This document shows positions 58,990-64,000 of a stretch of DNA of 64,000 nucleotides, piece by piece. The position numbers and the translations under genes were made by a program. The DNA comes from Nocardioides ganghwensis. Its GTDB lineage: Bacteria; Actinomycetota; Actinomycetes; Propionibacteriales; Nocardioidaceae. Below the pieces are notes generated by a model, which searched no databases, was not told the origin of the DNA, and was given only the letters and a program-made list of their open reading frames with translations. Numbering within the stretch: the first letter of the stretch is position 1; each line of letters begins with the position of its first letter. The stretch lies in NCBI RefSeq assembly GCF_014779655.1, contig NZ_JACXYX010000007.1:175203-239202 (forward strand). Direction: 5' to 3'.

Positions 58990-60300
58990 CTACGAGCCCG
59001 GAGTGACCTCGGTCCAGCGATACCCGTCCGTGGAGACGGCTATCGTCCGCATTCCGGTGCGAGCGACGATGACCCCTCCGGAGGTACTGATCCCCACGGC
59101 CCAGAAGGGCCCGAGCAATCTCGGTGCACCGCTGAGAAGCTCTGGCTCGGTGCTCCCGGGTGCGAATCGCCACATCCTGCCGTGTCGCGTACACGTGCCG
59201 CTGACGCCGGCCCCGCACCACGTGTCGGCGCCTTGCACCTCAGCCAGGAGTAGCGCGCCGTCCGACGCGTACGCGATGCCGCCGAACAGTGGCCGGTCCC
59301 GTGGCAAGGCGATCCGACGGAACGTCTCCTCGTCCTCGGTCTGCCACAGCGCGTCGAGGTACAACGGCATGTCCTCGAGATAGGTCGTCGAGACAGTCGC
59401 CTGCAGCCGGCCCGGGCCAACGGCAATGTGCGAGATCGTGCTCGAGACGAGGTCCGATCCGCCAGCAGACCTGCCGGCCGGCAGAGGAACCTCCGCGGTG
59501 GTCCAGGTGTGGCCCTGGTCAGCGCTGGTCTCGAAGGTCCACTTCTGGTCGCGGCGCTTGAAGCCCTGGATGCTCATGATCGTGCCGTCGCGGCCTGGCA
59601 CGCGCTGCCAGACGCCTCCGAACCGCGAGCCCTCGACCGGGTAGATCTCAGCGGCATCGATGTCAGCCGCCCACAGGCGGCGGGTGTCGACCCGGCCGAT
59701 CGAGTACAGGATGCTGCCCCAGCGGTCGAGGTCCAGGAGCCTGTCTCCGCTCTCACGCGGCTGCGGCTCCAGGACCCGCAGCGGCTTCGTCGTGCCGTTC
59801 GGGTAGAGGACGAAGCCCGGGTAGTTCTTGCGGGGCGACTGGCGCTCGGCCTTGACGGCCACCGCGCCGCCACCCAGCGGGGCGTAGGCGACGAGGTCCG
59901 CGAGATCGTGCGCGATGAAGAGACGTGAGGCGTGCGCCCAGCTGTCGTCCGTCGTGGCGATCACCGTGCCCGCGTTGTCCCAGCTCGGACGATCCCAGAG
60001 AAGCTCGGCCACCGCGTCGGTGCGTGAGGTGTACTCCACCTCGCGCAGCTCGAGCTCAGGGCCGACGCGGTCCAGGAACTGCACCCTGCTCAGGAACGCG
60101 TCAAGCTTCTCGCGCCTCGCCTGCGAGATCGGGCCCTTGGAGCTGCGAGCAGGGGCGTCAGTCGACGCCAAGCCCGTGGATGGGGCCTCTGAGGACGAGC
60201 CCGGCGGGCGCGGCTCGCTGCTCGGCCGGCGCTCCGCGCTGCACCCAGCCGCCATGGAGACCAGCACCAACGCCACTGCGCAGGACCTGACTCCTCGCAT
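58990..60300 (-). CDS. Putative lipoprotein with beta-propeller-like repeats
   Basis: 436 residues from ATG 60300. Lipobox at Cys20 (LVSMAAGC). The rest is beta-rich with BNR-type turns (SADQGHTWTTAEVPLP; STDGYRWTEVTPGS) typical of sialidase-like propellers. Function unknown. Fifty bases downstream of the sulfatase gene on the same strand, so possibly co-transcribed and related to its substrate. Confidence 0.78.
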   Translation of the reverse strand: MRGVRSCAVALVLVSMAAGCSAERRPSSEPRPPGSSSEAPSTGLASTDAPARSSKGPISQARREKLDAFLSRVQFLDRVGPELELREVEYTSRTDAVAELLWDRPSWDNAGTVIATTDDSWAHASRLFIAHDLADLVAYAPLGGGAVAVKAERQSPRKNYPGFVLYPNGTTKPLRVLEPQPRESGDRLLDLDRWGSILYSIGRVDTRRLWAADIDAAEIYPVEGSRFGGVWQRVPGRDGTIMSIQGFKRRDQKWTFETSADQGHTWTTAEVPLPAGRSAGGSDLVSSTISHIAVGPGRLQATVSTTYLEDMPLYLDALWQTEDEETFRRIALPRDRPLFGGIAYASDGALLLAEVQGADTWCGAGVSGTCTRHGRMWRFAPGSTEPELLSGAPRLLGPFWAVGISTSGGVIVARTGMRTIAVSTDGYRWTEVTPGS

Positions 60301-60350
60301 GCGCCCTCCCGACCCGCGCTGCGCCACGAGGCGCTCGGCCGACACCGCGC

Positions 60351-61922
60351 TCAGCCGACCCGGCACTCTGCCGCGCCGACACACCCTGTGAGCCGCGCGA
60401 GGGCGGCCCGGGCATCGTCCAGCGCCTGCCGCTGCTCCGGGGTCCGCTCCTCGATCGGCACCGCGAGGACGTTGTCCAGCTGGTACGGGTCGATGGCGCC
60501 GTCGTACAGCTCCTCCTCACCCGAGCCCCACCTGACGTACTGCCAGCGTTGGCTGACGACGCCACGCCAACCTCCTCCCAGCACCGCGGCGCGACGTTCC
60601 TCCGGACGTGCCGGCTCTGCTGCCGGACGGCCGGGCACGTCCCCGACGGCCCCTCTCTGGATCAGGAAGAAACGTCGCCACGCCTCGGCTTGCGTGCCCT
60701 TCGCCAGCGGCAGCACGGACTCACCGTCGTGGACCCAGGCGAGCTCGATGCCCGCCATGTCGGCGAACGTGGGCGCCACGTCGATGGTGCCGGTGACGTC
60801 GCGAACGATCGTGCCGGGCGCGATGCCGGGGCCGCGGATCCCCATCGGCACCCGTACGTCGGTCAGGTAAGGCAGGTTCTTGCCGATCGGCAGACGGTGG
60901 TGGCCCATGTGGTAGCCGTTGTCACTGCTGAAGACGAGGTAGGTGTTGTCGAGCTGCCCGGTCCGCCTCAGCGCTGACACCACCTCGCCGACGTAGCGGT
61001 CGAGGCTCGCCAGCGACAACAACTGACGGCGGAAGATGCGGTCGATGCGTGCCTCGCGCGTGGCGGAGATCCGGTCCAAGCGCCGGAGGCGGCGCGGCTT
61101 GTCCCCGACGTCGGCTTCATCGAAGTCGGGCGTCCTCGGCAGCGACTGGCGCGCGATCCGGGCGGCCAGGACCGGGTCGCCCTTCTCCCTGGGCGACGCG
61201 GGCTCGGGCATGTGCGGGCCGTAGGAAGCGAACACCAGCGCCAGGCCGCCTCCGTCCTCGTTCTTCTCGATCTTGCGCAAGGCACGTCTCGCGAGCAGGT
61301 CCCCGAGATAGTCGCGCGGGCCGCGCTTGCGCAGGATGCGGCCGTTGCGGTTGAGCAGGTAGTCCACTCCGTAGTACTGGCCACTGATGGGGACCGCCCA
61401 GTCCGACCAGCCCGGTGGCACGAAGGTGCGCGGGACCGCGTTGCGGGGCGCCGACTCCACGAACGGGTACTCGTTGAGGTACTTGCCCAGCAGGCCGGTG
61501 GTGTAACCGGCACGCCGGCGCAGCGCGACCGCGAAGGTCCGCTTCGACTCGTCACCGACGTGGAAGCCGTGGAAGCCGTCCGGGAACGCGTTGCCACCGA
61601 TACCGGTGTTGTGTGCGTACTTCCCCGTCAGGAGCGACGCGCGCGAGGGACAGCACAGGCTGACGTTGGCGTAGAAGTTGGTGAACCGGGCGCCCCTCGC
61701 GAACACGTGACGTCGCGTGTTGGGCATGTGGCGAAGGTGGTAGGTCGCCATGTCGTCGGCGAGGAAGAAGATGATGTTGGGCTTCGCCGCTGCCACGGCC
61801 CCGTGTGACGTCGAGGCTGTACGGCGCGCCGACGCCTCTCCAGGGGCCGCGCTGGGAGTCGCGGCCAAGGACGCGGTGACGACGAGCGCCACCAGGCCGC
61901 TGATGCGAGCTCGACCGAACAC
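60351..61922 (-). CDS. Exported sulfatase
   Basis: 523 residues from GTG 61922, preceded by AGGGGGCAACT, giving a signal peptide MFGRARISGLVALVVTASLAATPSAA. Metal-binding LADDM (Asp56, Asp57) and the formylglycine motif C90-C-P-S-R-A-S-LLTGKY, plus SSDNGYHMGHH, identify an arylsulfatase/alkaline-phosphatase-superfamily enzyme. A formylglycine-generating enzyme is required and is not in the window. Substrate not known. Confidence 0.9.
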   Translation of the reverse strand: MFGRARISGLVALVVTASLAATPSAAPGEASARRTASTSHGAVAAAKPNIIFFLADDMATYHLRHMPNTRRHVFARGARFTNFYANVSLCCPSRASLLTGKYAHNTGIGGNAFPDGFHGFHVGDESKRTFAVALRRRAGYTTGLLGKYLNEYPFVESAPRNAVPRTFVPPGWSDWAVPISGQYYGVDYLLNRNGRILRKRGPRDYLGDLLARRALRKIEKNEDGGGLALVFASYGPHMPEPASPREKGDPVLAARIARQSLPRTPDFDEADVGDKPRRLRRLDRISATREARIDRIFRRQLLSLASLDRYVGEVVSALRRTGQLDNTYLVFSSDNGYHMGHHRLPIGKNLPYLTDVRVPMGIRGPGIAPGTIVRDVTGTIDVAPTFADMAGIELAWVHDGESVLPLAKGTQAEAWRRFFLIQRGAVGDVPGRPAAEPARPEERRAAVLGGGWRGVVSQRWQYVRWGSGEEELYDGAIDPYQLDNVLAVPIEERTPEQRQALDDARAALARLTGCVGAAECRVG

Positions 61923-62102
61923 AGTTGCCCCCTGCGGAGGTGGTCGGACGCCGGAGACGGCGCCACGCGTGGCTGGAGTGGCCCGGCACGGACGCTGCCG
62001 GTGTACCCAATGGGACCCCAACCGCGGGATCGATCGACGCTTGGTCTAGTCCACTGATCCGGCCGTGCAGGCGGGTACGCCACCCGGCTCGGCACTGGTC
62101 GC

Positions 62103-62381
62103 TCAGGCGGAGCGCAGTGCAGCGACACTCTTCACGAGCCGACGCAGCGGCGTATCGCGCTGCACGCTGATGCGGCCACCATCCTGCGTCAAGCCGAAGT
62201 GCGACAGCAGGTCCTGGCGCCCCTCTCGCTCGGCCATCAGCAAGATCGCGTCCCGGTCGTAGGAGTCAGCGAGCTCGGCGGCGAGGGCCAGGTCGTCGGC
62301 CGCGACAGCATCGTTGATGGACTCGACGTAGCTGGCGTAGAGAGCGTTGAGCTCGTCAGTGAGGCGGATCTGGTTGGTCAT
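62103..62381 (-). CDS. Small conserved hypothetical protein
   Basis: 92 residues from ATG 62381 (AAGGGATTGTCC before it). Helical, acidic: MTNQIRLTDELNALYASYVE, NDAVAADDLALAAELADSYDRDAILLMAEREGRQDLLSHFG, with a basic C-terminus. No domain recognised. Sits alone in a looser region. Confidence 0.7.
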   Translation of the reverse strand: MTNQIRLTDELNALYASYVESINDAVAADDLALAAELADSYDRDAILLMAEREGRQDLLSHFGLTQDGGRISVQRDTPLRRLVKSVAALRSA

Positions 62382-62813
62382 GGACAATCCCTTGGAGTCG
62401 CGATGTGGCGTAGCGATGACCCTCAGTCTCGGGCACGACTTGGATCGATCAAATAGCGCGACGCCATGATCTTGGGCACGCCCAGCACCCGCGCGACCCG
62501 AGAGGGCGTGACTGTCGAGATGCGGATCGTCAACAGCGCCAGGGTGGCGCAGCCCTGGAGGCCCCCGCGCCGCACAAGAACTCAGGGGGTCGCGTTGGCG
62601 CCGAGGGTTGCGCACCGCGTGCCTATCACCGTCGTTGCTCGAGCCCGCGTGGTGGCTGAGCGCCCGGGCCAGCTCGACAGGTCACCGCTTACGGCACATG
62701 CGGATGTCGCTGGCAGGCGGCGGAGTGACACTCCTCGGGCTTGTGCCGGCGTCCGCTCGTAGCCATGGCGTCGTGGCCACGAGACCCTCGGAAAGACATC
62801 GCCCAGTAGGGGC
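62382..62813. other. No gene recognised
   Basis: About 430 bases without a credible gene. The short open frames on both strands have poor composition and no ribosome binding sites. The left end holds the upstream region of the small gene at 62103. Confidence 0.5.
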
Positions 62814-63437
62814 TCAACCCTGCTGCGAGGGAGACCAGACCATGGTCTGCTGATGCACAGGCTTTCCCCGGAATCGAACACCCGGCACCAAGGGCGTCGA
62901 ACCGTGCGGGACGAATCCGCACTTCTCGAAGAACCGCGTGGCCCGCGAGTTCTCGACCAAGGTCTGCAGGTGGCAGCCAGGACTCCCGACGTGTGTGAGC
63001 CAGCTCTGCCAAGCGGTCATCAGCTCGTTCGCGGCGCCGGTCCCGCGCGCCTCAGGCACGAGGTTGATGTGCAGGTGAGCGGGCCAGCGTTGATCCACAC
63101 CCTCACCCGACGCCACCTCCACGCTTCGCACCTTTGCTCGGACGACGTCGAACAGGCTCCTGGCGAAGAACGGCACCGAACGCGGTCTGAGCATCACCTT
63201 GTGCCGGATGATCGCCTGGGTCATGCGATCGTCCTCTCCGGGCAAGAGCGCACCGTCCGGACAGCCAGTGAGGTAGCCGACCAGGCGACCATCGGCTTCA
63301 GCGAGGAAGAGAGTGTCGGGGCAGCGCTCGATGTAGGGGTCGAGATACACCATTCGCTCGGACGGCAGGTGCCTCCACAGGTCGCCAGTCGGCGAGTCTG
63401 CGCCCACTCGGGCAAACAGGTCGACGAGCGCGTCCTA
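62814..63437 (-). pseudogene. GNAT acetyltransferase gene with in-frame TAG near its 5' end
   Basis: From GTG 63407 downstream 197 residues are open and look like a GNAT enzyme (HLHINLVPEARGTGAANELMTAWQSWLTHVG; ENSRATRFFEKCGFVPHG). But GNAT-like sequence continues upstream in the same frame: VRTYTPAD, then a TAG at 63437-63435, then DALVDLFARVGADSPTGD. The first beta strand of the fold is thus cut off. Either the gene is a recent pseudogene or an N-truncated protein starts at GTG 63407. No start codon is seen just upstream of VRTYTPAD. Confidence 0.6.
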
Positions 63438-63688
63438 GTCAGCGGGCGTGTAGGTCCTGACCTCGCCACTCCTCGATCCGAATGCTTGCTGGGACTCGAC
63501 ACCCGGCCGCGGGCGAAGGTCTGCTGCGAACCCAACCGGCGGTCATCGGAGGGCTGAAGGGTACGGCGATCGGTCCAGTCCCTGGCTCCCGTGCCCCGAA
63601 CGACGCGCCGCGCGGAATCCCGAACAGCACAGAGCGTCGCGCAGGGGCCCGGCCACGGAGCGGATGCGGCGGAACGACGCTGGTCTCG
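63408..63688. other. Non-coding/decayed stretch
   Basis: Includes remnants of the GNAT 5' end at 63408-63460; no other supported gene. Confidence 0.4.
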
Positions 63689-63919
63689 TCAACCGCGCTT
63701 GACGCGGGACGGCGTGCTGTCGGCGACGACCGCGCCCCGCTGGCCCATCGGGCGCTCAGGGCCTGTCGTGGAGTCGTGACGGGTCTGCCTCTCCGACTCG
63801 CCGTTGACAGCTGCTCCGAACACGACGAGCAGGACGGTGAGCCAGAGCCACAGCATGCTGATCGCGACTCCGGCTAGCTGTACTGATCGGGCACGTTGGT
63901 CGAGATCGTGTGACGACAC
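63689..63919 (-). CDS. Small single-helix membrane protein
   Basis: 76 residues from GTG 63919: one hydrophobic segment VQLAGVAISMLWLWLTVLLVVFGAAV (about 14-39) and a polar, Arg-rich tail ending PSRVKRG. No family recognised. No strong ribosome binding site, and it may be spurious, but composition is reasonable and no better frame exists here. Confidence 0.45.
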   Translation of the reverse strand: MSSHDLDQRARSVQLAGVAISMLWLWLTVLLVVFGAAVNGESERQTRHDSTTGPERPMGQRGAVVADSTPSRVKRG

Positions 63920-64000
63920 GGTCTGAATGAGCTTGGTAGGCGAAGACCTCCGGGCGTGGAGTGGAGCTGTCTAAGGAACCGCTCCGACACCCTGGAGGTC

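Noticed and set aside
63482..63877. 131-codon plus-strand ORF
   Set aside because: Low-complexity Arg/Gly-rich translation without ribosome binding site; antisense to the small membrane protein.
1..64000. tRNA, rRNA, riboswitch, insertion sequence
   Set aside because: None of these was recognised by eye; a covariance-model and IS search would be needed to exclude them.

Overview
The window is very GC-rich (about 70 % or more by eye) and gene-dense, with frequent GTG starts and many 1-4 base stop/start overlaps (ATGA, GTGA, TGATG). The gene content (WhiB1, PdtaS, RsrA/SigR, Ni superoxide dismutase, bL37, DUF222-HNH protein) points to an actinobacterium. Protein style and the fatty-acid gene clusters suggest Nocardioidaceae, probably Nocardioides; that assignment is an inference without database support. 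I saw no rRNA, tRNA, CRISPR array, transposase or prophage gene.

Layout. 1-6.8 kb: end of a TetR regulator, F420/deazaflavin-type reductase, SDR and MDR oxidoreductases, Eis-like acetyltransferase, then malic enzyme translationally coupled to a GH13 glycosidase. 6.9-7.7 kb: divergent sodX/sodN. 7.8-10.7 kb: GNAT protein, anti-sigma/SigF-type pair, membrane protein, whiB1. 10.8-29.3 kb: pdtaS, then rsrA/sigR, an SRAP protein, aroA and rsgA. This gene set and neighbourhood recall the Mycobacterium whiB1-aroA region, but it is split by extra genes at 12.3-20.9 kb: DUF2785, a TPP enzyme, a SigE-family sigma/anti-sigma pair, an RTX-like secreted protein and a DUF222-HNH protein. At 24.7 kb lies a single-chain sigma factor carrying its own zinc-finger, membrane and extracellular Pro/Thr-rich parts.

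29.3-40.9 kb: membrane and housekeeping genes (HisN, CBS, FKBP), a two-component system divergent from an ABC exporter, an S4 protein divergent from a secreted PLD-like protein, DUF445, a cytidylyltransferase and a secreted metalloprotease. 40.9-47.9 kb: a TetR-controlled acyl-CoA/lipid operon (acyl-CoA dehydrogenase, SDR, ACAD10-like kinase, histidine phosphatase, SDR) facing an acyl-CoA ligase. 48-57 kb: CBS protein, secreted unknowns, two coupled hydrolases, two tiny unlisted ORFs with strong ribosome binding sites, a duplicated DUF6326-like gene with its upstream region, hemerythrin, GrpB and homocysteine methyltransferase genes. 57-64 kb: exported proteins (CHAP/Ig-like, lipoprotein, sulfatase) followed by a looser region with small genes and an apparently disrupted GNAT gene.

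Regulatory reading. Many genes have a TANNNT-type -10 whose first base is 12-13 bases before the start codon, i.e. predicted leaderless transcripts. A near-perfect SigR-type promoter precedes sigR. A 15-base palindrome sits between the TetR gene and its operon. Two unusual short tandem repeats sit at the 3' ends of genes and contain their stop codons.
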